Source of the DNA: Elusimicrobiota bacterium
GTDB taxonomy: Bacteria; Elusimicrobiota; Elusimicrobia; UBA1565; UBA9628
NCBI GenBank assembly: GCA_016182905.1
Contig: JACPFR010000010.1
Span: forward strand, 1 to 64,000
Reading direction: 5' to 3'
DNA: 64,000 bases
The position numbers were made by a program, and so were the translations under genes. Positions within the stretch are counted from its first letter, which is position 1, and every line of letters begins with the position of its first letter. Below, in pieces: positions 34,895-42,548 of the stretch. Under the pieces are notes generated by a model, which was given only the letters and a program-made list of their open reading frames with translations, ran no database searches and was not told the origin of the DNA.

Positions 34895-34971
34895 TGGTTG
34901 CGGGGGCTGGATTTGAACCAGCGACCTCAAGGTTATGAGCCTTGCGAGCTACCGGGCTGCTCTACCCCGCG
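34895..34971 (-). tRNA. Initiator tRNA-fMet (CAT)
   Basis: The 77 bases fold as a full cloverleaf with encoded CCA. Anticodon CAT sits in the loop CTCATAA. The initiator hallmarks are present: a C1-A72 mismatch at the top of the acceptor stem (CGCGGGG with CCCCGCA) and an A11-U24 pair in the D stem. The anticodon stem CAAGG/CCTTG keeps only two of the three usual G-C pairs (29-41 is A-U). Confidence 0.95.
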
Positions 34972-35084
34972 CTTCATGATAGCATGTGCGGCCATTAATA
35001 GCAAGGCGACCCCGGCGAAGGGCCCAGCGGGGGGCGGGCCTTTCGCCTCTGCCGCCCGGCGCGCGCGCGGTGTACCTTATGCGC

Positions 35085-36134
35085 ATGAGAGCCGCTTTGC
35101 TCGCCCTGCTGGCCTTCGCCGCGCCGCTGCGCGCGAACGACGTCGGCGCGCATGTCGAGTTCAGCGGCAAGCCCCTCGACGGGCGCATCGTCCTGGCCGC
35201 GACCGTCCCCGGCGAGGTCGTCTGGGATTCCGGCCCGAGCGACCCCGTGGATTCGGATTTCACCGGGCTTCTGATCCAGGGCCGCTTCGACGGCCCCGGC
35301 GTCGTCCTCGAGGCGTCGGTCAAGGACGGGACGGCCTGGGGGCCGTGGACCGAGGCGAGCGGGGAGAGCTCCTCTCATGGCCGCTTCTGGTCGAAGGTCC
35401 TGGTGTCGGGGAAGAAGGGGTCCGCCGTTCGCCTGCGCATCACGGCCGACGGAGCGGTCCCGTCGGCGATCGAGTTCTATGGCGTGTACGCCGCAGATTT
35501 CGAGGAGGAGCGCCCGGGCGGCGGACCCTTCAGGCTCATGTCCGCGTCTCTCCCGGTCGCGGGAGCCTCACCCAAGCCGACGGTCGAGCCCCGTTCCGCC
35601 TGGGGCGCCTCGCCCGCCGCCAAGCCCTACGAGCCGATGACGCCGGAGCGGATCTCGGTGCACCACACGGAGGCGCCGCAGCCGACGAGCCGCGACGACG
35701 CCGTGGACGAGCTCCAGGGGATCCAGCGCTTCCATCAGCGCGGACGGGGCTGGATCGACATCGCGTATCACTTCCTCATCGACGGCAGCGGCCGGATCTG
35801 GGAAGGCCGTCCGCTGGGCCTCGTCGGCGCTCATGTGAAGGACCGCAACGACGGCAACGTCGGCATCTCTTTGATGGGGGATTTCTCGCCGCGCAAGCGG
35901 AAGCCCACGGCCGCCCAGCTCGACTCTCTGATCAAGCTGACGCGCTGGCTGTCGGAGACCTACTCGATCCCCGCGGAGAGGATCAAAGGACACCGCGACC
36001 AGGAGATCACCTCCTGCCCCGGCGCGGCGCTGTACGCGCGCCTCGAAGAGGTGCGGCGGTCCGCGACCGCGACGAACGGCCTCTATGTCTCCACGAAGCG
36101 CGCCGGCACGGTGATGCTGGAGCCCGCGTGGTGA
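35085..36134 (+). CDS. Secreted N-acetylmuramoyl-L-alanine amidase (PGRP/amidase_2)
   Basis: A 349-residue protein with a signal peptide (MRAALLALLAFAAPLRA), an N-terminal beta-rich domain (about 25-150) and a C-terminal amidase_2/PGRP domain (about 180-340). Zinc ligands appear in ISVHHTEAP and in the late GHRDQEITSCPG, with YHFLIDGSGRIWEGRP between. It would cleave the bond between muramic acid and the stem peptide in the periplasm. ATG 35085 is chosen because TACCTT (35073-35078) lies exactly six bases before it and the signal peptide starts there. Confidence 0.9.
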   Translation: MRAALLALLAFAAPLRANDVGAHVEFSGKPLDGRIVLAATVPGEVVWDSGPSDPVDSDFTGLLIQGRFDGPGVVLEASVKDGTAWGPWTEASGESSSHGRFWSKVLVSGKKGSAVRLRITADGAVPSAIEFYGVYAADFEEERPGGGPFRLMSASLPVAGASPKPTVEPRSAWGASPAAKPYEPMTPERISVHHTEAPQPTSRDDAVDELQGIQRFHQRGRGWIDIAYHFLIDGSGRIWEGRPLGLVGAHVKDRNDGNVGISLMGDFSPRKRKPTAAQLDSLIKLTRWLSETYSIPAERIKGHRDQEITSCPGAALYARLEEVRRSATATNGLYVSTKRAGTVMLEPAW

Positions 36135-36619
36135 AGCTGATCTTGGTGCTGGCCGCGCTCGCCTCCGCCGCGCAGGCCGCGCCGCTCGCGCGCGTGGCCG
36201 ACGCCGGGGCCTGGGCCCGGCTCACGGAGCGAGCCCGGCAGCGGCCCACCTCGGTGGAGCGACTGTCGGTCGGCGCGACCGAATACGAGGTGTCGGTCGT
36301 GGTCATGTCGGCCGCGGCCGTGGACGGCCAGTGTCCCGGCGGGATGAAGCCTCGCGTGAGCTTCTACCTGGCCCGGCCGCTGAGCGGGCCCGGGGGGGAG
36401 GTCTATCCCGCCCGGCTGACGGTCCAATGCGTGAGCGTGGAACTGACGCGCGACGAGGCCGCGGTGGACGCCGGCTTTGACGGAGGGGTCCGCGACGGGT
36501 CCCTGTACGATCCCGCGAGCGGGAAGATCCTGACCTTGGACAAGGCGAAGCTGACGCCCGCGCAGAAAGCGAGGCTCGAGGCTTTGATCGCCGGCGCGGT
36601 GGCCCGCCTGCTCGAGTGA
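36131..36619 (+). CDS. Secreted hypothetical protein
   Basis: A 162-residue protein with a signal peptide (VKLILVLAALASAAQAAP). It starts at GTG 36131, overlapping the amidase stop in GTGA, so the two are translationally coupled. The mature domain contains YEVSVVVMSAAAVDGQCPGG, YPARLTVQCVSVEL and a Lys/Ala-rich C-terminal helix; two Cys may form a disulfide. I recognise no family. The coupling suggests a role beside the cell-wall amidase. Confidence 0.65.
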   Translation: MKLILVLAALASAAQAAPLARVADAGAWARLTERARQRPTSVERLSVGATEYEVSVVVMSAAAVDGQCPGGMKPRVSFYLARPLSGPGGEVYPARLTVQCVSVELTRDEAAVDAGFDGGVRDGSLYDPASGKILTLDKAKLTPAQKARLEALIAGAVARLLE

Positions 36620-36622
36620 CGG

Positions 36623-36913
36623 CTACTTGAGGACGACGATCGGCACCCAGATGGGCGCCGTCACGATCGCGATGGCGATAGGCGCCACGACGACGGCCGT
36701 CGGGACCTCCCACAGGCGGTTCCAGCAGGAGTGCCGCGGCGCGCCCTCGCCCCAGTCGCGGGAGGGGGAGACGAACCACGGCTTGCAGCCGCCGGTGTCG
36801 TGCTTCGCGGCGGCGGAGTGGGCGCGGTCGCCCTCGAGGAAGGTCTCGTTCTCCTTGTCGAGCGAGGCGCAGGCGCCCAGCACGAGGAAGGAGAGGAGTA
36901 CGGCCCGGCGCAC
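36623..36913 (-). CDS. Small lipoprotein
   Basis: A 96-residue protein with a lipoprotein signal peptide (RRAVLLSFLVLGACAS, lipobox Cys near residue 15) and a hydrophobic C-terminal stretch (AVVVAPIAIAIVTAPIW) that may span or touch a membrane. Two further Cys lie in GGCKPWF and HSCWNR. It starts at GTG 36913, overlapping the stop of the upstream gene by one base. Family unknown. Confidence 0.7.
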   Translation of the reverse strand: MRRAVLLSFLVLGACASLDKENETFLEGDRAHSAAAKHDTGGCKPWFVSPSRDWGEGAPRHSCWNRLWEVPTAVVVAPIAIAIVTAPIWVPIVVLK

Positions 36914-37077
36914 TATTCCTTTTCCTTGTAGAGCGTGACGGGGAAACGGCCCATGCCGTACAGGCTGACGGCGCCCTTCTGGCTGACCTTCAGGGAGACG
37001 CCGCGCGCGCCGGCCTTCTTGAGCGTCTCGTTCTCGGCGCGCAGGCGCGCGAGCTCGGCCTGGAGATCCTCGCTCAT
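36913..37077 (-). CDS. Small coiled-coil hypothetical protein
   Basis: A 54-residue protein. The first half is a heptad-like helix (DLQAELARLRAENETLKKAG) and the second half a short beta segment (SLKVSQKGAVSLYGMGRFPV). The start ATG 37077 overlaps the stop of the preceding gene, so an in-frame upstream ATG at 37107 is unlikely. The C-terminal half resembles a small conserved 'SxKGAVSVYGLGRFPVTLY' family of unknown role. Confidence 0.7.
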   Translation of the reverse strand: MSEDLQAELARLRAENETLKKAGARGVSLKVSQKGAVSLYGMGRFPVTLYKEKE

Positions 37078-37493
37078 GAGGGCGTGACCTCGGCGAGGAA
37101 CTCGCACTTCGCGATGCAGCCGCAGACGGCGCCCGGGGCGCCGCTGTACGAGGGCTCGGAGCAGACGATCTGGGCGGCGCCGCGCTCTTGAAGATTCTCG
37201 AGGGATTGCCCGATCAAGACGGCGAAGTCGTAGGAGCCGGAGCCGCAGGAGCCGGGGCAGTCCGCCTCGAGGAAGAAGGGGTCGTTGGGGCCGTAGGTCT
37301 CCTCGGACTCCTCGAGCACGACGCCCTGGGGCGTGGCGATGGAGACCTTCACGCGCAGGGAGCGCAGGGAGGGGAAGCGGGTGGAGAGGGTGCCGGCGGC
37401 GCGCTCCTGGTCCTCGGCGTTCTGCGCGCGGCGGACCTTCTGGTCGTTCTTGCTCGGGCCCACTTTCCGGCGCTTCTTGCGGTAAAAAGCCAT
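37074..37493 (-). CDS. Hypothetical protein with Cys-rich C-terminus
   Basis: A 139-residue protein with a very basic N-terminus (MAFYRKKRRKVGPSKNDQK) and a C-terminal region with six Cys (ADCPGSCGSGSYD, IVCSEP, VCGCIAKCEFL), possibly metal-binding. ATG 37493 is set by GGAGG about five bases upstream; a TATAAT box lies near 37524 on the same strand. It is the first gene of a three-gene operon with the two small genes that follow. I recognise no family. Confidence 0.65.
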   Translation of the reverse strand: MAFYRKKRRKVGPSKNDQKVRRAQNAEDQERAAGTLSTRFPSLRSLRVKVSIATPQGVVLEESEETYGPNDPFFLEADCPGSCGSGSYDFAVLIGQSLENLQERGAAQIVCSEPSYSGAPGAVCGCIAKCEFLAEVTPS

Positions 37494-37584
37494 GCTTCCT
37501 CCAATTTGTCGGGGTGATGATAGCATTATAGTTGTAGCATGTCCGGAATGGCCGACCTGCGGGCGCGCCCGGCCAGGCGGCGTT

Positions 37585-38382
37585 CTAAGCCGACGGCAAG
37601 GTGAGCGTGACGGTCGTGCCCTTGCCCGTGCCCTCGCTCGAGATGGCGACGTCGCCGCCGTGCTTGGTCATGATCCAGCGCGCGACGTTGAGGCCGAGGC
37701 CGGTGCCGCCGCGCTCGGCGCGGCCGGTGGCGAAGGGCTCGAAGAGCCCCTTGAGAGCGACGGGGTCGATGCCCACGCCGTTGTCCGTCAGGGCGACGCG
37801 GACCGTGTCTCCTTCGCGCTTGGCGATCATCTCGAGCCGGCCGCCGAAGGGCAGGGCGTCGAGGGCGTTCATCAGCACGATGGTCACGACCTGGTGGAAG
37901 TGGCGCTGGCTGGCGCGCACGACGAGGTCCTCGGGGACCTCGAGCCAGACGTCGACGCCGCGCTCGTCGAAGCGGATCCAGATCGGCTCGAGCGCCGCCT
38001 TGATCAGCGGGGCCAGCGGCAGGGGCTTGAGCTCGAGGGGGGAGGGCTTGGCGAAATCGAGGATGTCGGAGAGGATCTCGACGGCGCGGTCCGCCTCGCC
38101 GAGGATGGCGGCCAGCTGGGGGCGGGGGTCGCCGCCCTTGTCGAGGACGCGCTGCGCGTGCTCGGCGGTGAGGATGACGGTGGCCAGGGGAGTGCGGACC
38201 TCGTGCACCACGCCGGACATCATCTGGCCGATCGTGGAGAGGCGCTGGAGCCAGGCGATTCGCTCCTCGTCCGGAAGGTGGGCCTCGGCGCGCGCGCGGC
38301 GGCGCCGCCGTCCTAGCGCGTAGCCCCAGGCGAGTCCGGCCGTCAGGAAGAGGACGGCGAGCGGGAAGAGCTTGGGTTCCAC
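37585..38382 (-). CDS. Membrane-anchored sensor histidine kinase
   Basis: A 265-residue compact kinase: one N-terminal membrane helix (about 4-22, LFPLAVLFLTAGLAWGYAL), a short Arg-rich linker, HisKA with phospho-His 60 (SGVVHEVRTPLATV), and HATPase (NALDALPFGG, DNGVGIDP, GGTGLGLNVARW). There is no sensor domain, so it probably reads the membrane or a partner. The GTG start at 38382 is inferred from homology and from the promoter; in-frame codons further upstream run into the divergent gene. It is divergent from an OmpR-type regulator, its likely partner. Confidence 0.82.
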   Translation of the reverse strand: MEPKLFPLAVLFLTAGLAWGYALGRRRRRARAEAHLPDEERIAWLQRLSTIGQMMSGVVHEVRTPLATVILTAEHAQRVLDKGGDPRPQLAAILGEADRAVEILSDILDFAKPSPLELKPLPLAPLIKAALEPIWIRFDERGVDVWLEVPEDLVVRASQRHFHQVVTIVLMNALDALPFGGRLEMIAKREGDTVRVALTDNGVGIDPVALKGLFEPFATGRAERGGTGLGLNVARWIMTKHGGDVAISSEGTGKGTTVTLTLPSA

Positions 38383-38400
38383 TCTTCTTTTATATAAAAT
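38372..38400 (+). promoter_or_regulatory. Leaderless promoter of the OmpR regulator
   Basis: TTGGGT (38372-38377), 17 bases, TAAAAT (38395-38400), then six bases to ATG 38407. The same AT-rich stretch read backwards gives TATAAA before the kinase GTG, so the divergent pair shares one control region. Confidence 0.6.
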
Positions 38401-38406
38401 CTCGGC

Positions 38407-39111
38407 ATGGCATCGAAGGTGCTTCTGATAGACGACGACGCGTCCTTCCGCAAGGCGGTGGGCGACGTGCTGTCTCTGGAGGGCTATTCGGTGGTCCAGG
38501 CTCCGTCGGGCAAGGCCGGCATACTCGCCGTCCAGAAGGAGATGCCCGAGCTGGTGATCCTCGACCTCATCATGCCCGGCATGAAAGGGCTCGAGGTGTG
38601 CCAGGTCCTCAAGCAGGACGCCGCCACCGCGCGCATCCCGATCATCGTCCTGACCGGCAACGACAAGGAGGGCCAGGATATCGCCTGCCTCGACATGGGC
38701 GCAGACGACTACCTGACCAAGCCGGTGAAGAGCGCCCGCCTGCTCGCCTATGCGCGCGCGCTGCTGCGCCGCAACGCCGGCGAGGAGCGCGCCGAGCCGC
38801 CCGCGGCTTTGTCGGTCGGGGCGTTGAGCCTCGACTATCCGCGCAAGCTCGTCAAGCTCGGGAGCAAGGAGTACCAGCACCTGACGCCGAAGGAGTTCGA
38901 GCTTCTGTATTTCCTCGCCGGCCGCACGCCGAAGCCGACGGAGCGCGCCGAGGTGTACCGCGAGGTGTGGGGCGTCGAGGCCCCGTCAGAGGGCGCGCTG
39001 AAGACCGTCGAGGTCCACGTGCGCCGCGTCCGCCTCAAGCTCGGCTGGAAGTCGGATCAGTGGCTGGTCAGCGTCTCCGGCCGGGGCTACGCGCTGATCC
39101 CCCCGAAGTGA
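38407..39111 (+). CDS. OmpR/PhoB-family response regulator
   Basis: A 234-residue regulator: a receiver domain (acidic LIDDDAS, acceptor Asp 53 in VILDLIMPG, Thr in VLTGND, Lys in DDYLTKPVK) and a winged-helix DNA-binding domain (LTPKEFELLYFLAGR, then VEVHVRRVRLKLG and GRGYALIPP). It probably receives phosphate from the divergent kinase. Translation is leaderless by the promoter above. Its stop overlaps the next gene's GTG. Confidence 0.93.
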   Translation: MASKVLLIDDDASFRKAVGDVLSLEGYSVVQAPSGKAGILAVQKEMPELVILDLIMPGMKGLEVCQVLKQDAATARIPIIVLTGNDKEGQDIACLDMGADDYLTKPVKSARLLAYARALLRRNAGEERAEPPAALSVGALSLDYPRKLVKLGSKEYQHLTPKEFELLYFLAGRTPKPTERAEVYREVWGVEAPSEGALKTVEVHVRRVRLKLGWKSDQWLVSVSGRGYALIPPK

Positions 39112-39917
39112 GCGGCGGGCCCCGTCCGCCCCACGCCGTCCTGCTGCGCGCGCCCGCGCGCTTCGACCCGCGCCTCGTCGCCGCCGCGTTCGCGAAGAGG
39201 TCCGCGCTCCCCTCGGAGAGCTGGCTGCCGGCCGTGCGCCGCTCCTGGGGCATCGTCGCGGAGCCTTCGCCCGCGGAGGACGCCGAGGCGCTGGCCGCGG
39301 AGCTGAGCGCCGCGGGGCAGCCCGCCGTCGCGGTGCCCGTCAGCCTGCTCGAGGAGCCGCCGCCGCCGGTCGTCGTGACGAAGGCGGAACTGTCCGGGGA
39401 CGGCTTCGACGTCACGGCCGGGCGGGGGAACGCCGAGCGCTCGCGCCTGGTCTGGACGCACCTGAAGGTGCTGTCGGCGGGCACGGTCGGCGAGAGCGGA
39501 CTCAAGACCGTGACCGAGGGCCCGTCGCTCGCGGAGAAGTCCGTGCGCCTCGGGGCGACCTTGGCGACCGGACTGCCGCTGATGGGCGCCAAGGAGAAGA
39601 CGCGGCAGGTGCGCGAGGAGAAGCGGACGTCGTTCATCGAGATGCTCTTCGTCTCTCCCGCCCGGCGCGTGCGCATCCTCGCGTCCGAGTTCGACTACAC
39701 GGCGCTCGGCGCCAAGATGAGCTACAGCGCCGAGCTGAACTTCCGGACCTTGGCCGTCGAGCTCGCGGCCCGCGCCCCGGCCGCCCTGCGCGGCCGGGGC
39801 GCGCGAGCGATCCTGGCGAAGGCGCCGTCCGGCGAGCTCCACTACGACTCGTTCGAGGACGTCTCGCGCGAGGAGCGCTGGCTGTCCGCGCTCGCCTCGC
39901 TCGAGGCCGCGCTGTGA
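39108..39917 (+). CDS. Hypothetical protein
   Basis: A 269-residue soluble protein starting at GTG 39108 within GTGA, so translationally coupled to the response regulator. It has an alanine-rich N-terminus with a swapped Leu/Pro pattern (AKRSALPSESWLPAV) and a central block (FIEMLFVSPARRVRILASEF) followed by YTALGAKMSYSAELNFRTLA. It has no membrane segment and no family I recognise. Similar domain layouts occur in small 'PH-like' stress proteins, but this is only a guess. Confidence 0.65.
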   Translation: MSGGPRPPHAVLLRAPARFDPRLVAAAFAKRSALPSESWLPAVRRSWGIVAEPSPAEDAEALAAELSAAGQPAVAVPVSLLEEPPPPVVVTKAELSGDGFDVTAGRGNAERSRLVWTHLKVLSAGTVGESGLKTVTEGPSLAEKSVRLGATLATGLPLMGAKEKTRQVREEKRTSFIEMLFVSPARRVRILASEFDYTALGAKMSYSAELNFRTLAVELAARAPAALRGRGARAILAKAPSGELHYDSFEDVSREERWLSALASLEAAL

Positions 39918-40831
39918 TGGCGGCCAAAAAAGAAAAGCCGCACTCCGCGGAGTACTTCGGCGAGTCGCGCGACTTCTGGTGGAACTCCGACTTCATCGCC
40001 TTGATGGCCGCGCGCTGGCGGCTGTCGGAGGCCCGGAGCGTCCTGGACGCCGGCTGCGGGATCGGCCACTGGGGGCGCGTCCTGGCGCCCTTCCTCTCCC
40101 GGAAGGCCGTCGTGACGGGCGTCGACCGCGAGCCCGAGTGGGTGCTGAAGGCCGCGGAGATCGCGAAGGCGAAGGGCCTGAGCCGGTTCGGCTACCGGCG
40201 AGGCGACGTCAACGCGCTGCCGTTCGACGACGCCGCGTTCGACCTGGTGACATGCCAGACCTTGCTGATCCACGTCGCCGATCCTCGGACGACGCTGCGC
40301 GAGTTCCTGCGCGTGCTGAAGCCCGGCGGCCTGCTGGTCTTGAGCGAGCCGAACAACCTCGCGAACTCGCTCGTCCGCGACAGCGAGAATTTCAACGGCG
40401 ACGTCTCCGTGCTGACGGCCGCCGTCCGCCTTCAGGCGCTGTGCGAGCGAGGCAAGGCGGCGTTGGGGCTGGGAAACAACTCTATCGGCGACCTGCTTCC
40501 GGCCCTGCTCCACGAGGCCGGGCTCGAGGACCTTCAAGCCTACCTCTCCGACAAGGCGACGCTCACCCTTCCCGGCCGGTCCACGCCCGAGCAGGCCGCC
40601 GCGCTCGCGCAGGCCGAGGACTGGCTCTCGCGCGATTTCTGGATCTGGGACAAGGACGAGACCGAGTCCTATTTCCGCGCGGGCGGCGGCAAGCCCGAGG
40701 AATTCCCGGGCCTCTGGGAGAACGTCATGGCCTATCAGCGCAGGAGCCACGCGGCCGCCAAGGAGCGGCGGCTCTGCGCCGTCGGCGCGGGTCTCCAGTA
40801 CCTGATGTCGGGCCGCAAGCCCGCCGCGTAG
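39917..40831 (+). CDS. SAM-dependent methyltransferase
   Basis: A 304-residue class I methyltransferase. Motif I is VLDAGCGIGHWG (about residue 42), the acidic loop VTGVDREPEW follows, motif II reads GDVNALPFDDAAFDLVTC, and motif III LKPGGLLVLSEPN. The C-terminal third (ALAQAEDWLSRDFWIWDKDE) is a substrate-specific helical cap. The start is ATG 39917 or GTG 39914; both overlap the previous stop. The substrate is not evident. Confidence 0.88.
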   Translation: MAAKKEKPHSAEYFGESRDFWWNSDFIALMAARWRLSEARSVLDAGCGIGHWGRVLAPFLSRKAVVTGVDREPEWVLKAAEIAKAKGLSRFGYRRGDVNALPFDDAAFDLVTCQTLLIHVADPRTTLREFLRVLKPGGLLVLSEPNNLANSLVRDSENFNGDVSVLTAAVRLQALCERGKAALGLGNNSIGDLLPALLHEAGLEDLQAYLSDKATLTLPGRSTPEQAAALAQAEDWLSRDFWIWDKDETESYFRAGGGKPEEFPGLWENVMAYQRRSHAAAKERRLCAVGAGLQYLMSGRKPAA

Positions 40832-40833
40832 CG

Positions 40834-42120
40834 CTACCAGCGGGCGTGGTCGAGGAGGAGCAGGCCCGCGGACAGCGCGGCGGTGGCCCAGGTTCCGGCG
40901 GAGACCTCGCGGCGGCGGCCGCACAGCGCGTACAGCGCCGCGTGGGAGACGAAGCCCCACAGTATGCCCTGCGTGATGGAGAAGGTCAGAGGGATCAGCG
41001 CGATCGTCAGGAAGGCGGGGATCGCGTCCTCGACGCGCGAGAAGTCGATGCGCGCGACGCTGCGGAACATCAAGGCGCCGACGATCACGAGCACCGGCGC
41101 GGTGGCGTAGGCCGGCACCATGCCGGCGACGGGCGCCAGGAAGAAGCAGGGGATGAAGCAGAGGGCGGTGAAAAAGGCGGTCCAGCCCGTGCGCCCGCCC
41201 ATCTCGATGCCCGACGCGCTCTCGATATAGGCCGTCCCCGAGGAGGTCCCGACGAGCCCGGCGCCCATCGTCGCGAAGGCGTCCACGACGAGGCCCTCCT
41301 TCAGGCGCAGGGGGCGGCCCTTCTCGTCGACGAGGCCGGTCGCGTGCGCGACGCCGACGAAGGTCGAGATCGAGTCGAACAGGTCGGTGAACAGCAAGGA
41401 GACGATTGCCGGCAATAAAGAGAGCTTCAGGGCCCCGGCGACGTCGAGCTTCAGGAAGACGCTCGAGAAATCGGGCGGCGACAGCAGGGCCGGCGGCACG
41501 GCGATCAGGCCCATGCCCCATGCCGCGGAGGTCACGCCGAATATGCCGGCGAGGAAGGCGAAGGGGCTCTTGCGGCGCATCAGCGCGATCGTCAGCGCGC
41601 CTCCCGCGAGCGCCAGGAAGGCCTTGCGGTCGAGCACGCCGAGCCGCACCATCGTCGCCGGGTCCGAGACGACGACCCCGGCGTTCTTGAAGCCGATGAA
41701 GGCCAGGAACAGTCCGATGCCCGCGGCCGCGCCCGTGCGCAGGCCGTCCGGGATCGCCTCGGCGAGCTTGACGCGCAGGGGGGTGACCGAGATGACCACG
41801 AACAGCGCGCCCGCCCAGAACACGACGCCGAGCGCCGTCGGCCACGGCACGCCCAGGCCGAGGACGAGGGAGTAGGTGAAGAACGCGTTGATGCCCATGC
41901 CCGGAGCGACGGCGAACGGCAGGCGCGCGTACGCGCCCATCATCAAGGTCATGAGGAAGGACAGCAGGACGGTCGCGGTGAGCACCCCCGAGAAGGGCAT
42001 GCCCGTGCCCGGCGCGGAGAGGATCGCCGGATTGACGACGACGATGTACGCCATCGTGAAGAAGGTGGTCAGCCCGGCGAGCGCCTCGCGCTTGAGCTCC
42101 GAGGCGGGGGGGATGTTCAC
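40834..42120 (-). CDS. NCS2-type purine permease (AzgA/GhxP-like)
   Basis: A 428-residue permease with about 13 membrane helices. Family marks are TTFFTMAYIVVVNP near the start, FAVAPGMGINAFF (about 70), the signature GTSSGTAYIESASGIEMGGR (about 290) and FTDLFDSISTFVG. This is the AzgA branch of NCS2, which imports adenine, guanine or hypoxanthine with protons. It is the second gene after a lone response regulator, overlapping it by four bases. Confidence 0.92.
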   Translation of the reverse strand: MNIPPASELKREALAGLTTFFTMAYIVVVNPAILSAPGTGMPFSGVLTATVLLSFLMTLMMGAYARLPFAVAPGMGINAFFTYSLVLGLGVPWPTALGVVFWAGALFVVISVTPLRVKLAEAIPDGLRTGAAAGIGLFLAFIGFKNAGVVVSDPATMVRLGVLDRKAFLALAGGALTIALMRRKSPFAFLAGIFGVTSAAWGMGLIAVPPALLSPPDFSSVFLKLDVAGALKLSLLPAIVSLLFTDLFDSISTFVGVAHATGLVDEKGRPLRLKEGLVVDAFATMGAGLVGTSSGTAYIESASGIEMGGRTGWTAFFTALCFIPCFFLAPVAGMVPAYATAPVLVIVGALMFRSVARIDFSRVEDAIPAFLTIALIPLTFSITQGILWGFVSHAALYALCGRRREVSAGTWATAALSAGLLLLDHARW

Positions 42121-42485
42121 GCCGGGCGCTCGGGCAGCGAGTCGAGCAGAGCGCCCAAGGCCGCGTGCTCGATGGGCTTGGGCAGGAAGCCCGACGCTCC
42201 CAGGAGCACGGCGTCGCGGCGCGTGTCGTCGTCGGAATAGCCGCTCATGATGTGGATCGGCGCGCGGGTCAGGGCCTTCAAGCGGGGAAGGGCCTGCATC
42301 CCGGTCTGACCGGGCAGCACGTGGTCGAGGAGGACCAGGTCGAAGGTCCCGGCGGCCAGCGCCCTCGCGGCCTCCTCGGCGCTCTCCGCGCCGACGCCGG
42401 AGTGCCCCTTCTGGGCGAGGCAGCGCAGCAGGATCTCGAGGTTCGCGCCCTCGTCGTCGACCACCAGGACTCTCGCGGATCTCAC
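42117..42485 (-). CDS. Single-domain response regulator
   Basis: A 122-residue stand-alone receiver: acidic VVDDEGAN, acceptor Asp in LVLLDHVLPG (about 52), Ser in IMSGYSDD and Lys in GFLPKPIE. With no output domain it must act through protein contact or in a phosphorelay. The GTG start at 42485 is fixed by TATAAT (minus strand, 42493-42498) seven bases upstream. It is coupled to the purine permease gene by a four-base overlap. Confidence 0.88.
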   Translation of the reverse strand: MRSARVLVVDDEGANLEILLRCLAQKGHSGVGAESAEEAARALAAGTFDLVLLDHVLPGQTGMQALPRLKALTRAPIHIMSGYSDDDTRRDAVLLGASGFLPKPIEHAALGALLDSLPERPA

Positions 42486-42548
42486 GGTTCCTATTATAGG
42501 TCTTTCGACCCCTGGCGTGACCTCCTCACGGCTGTTATGCTCCGGGGA

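Noticed and set aside
26603-34971. Direct-repeat attachment sites for the island
   Set aside because: I looked for a second copy of the tRNA 3' end near 26.6 kb and did not find one by eye. The CGGGGGCTGG shared with 3582 is too short and GC-biased to count.
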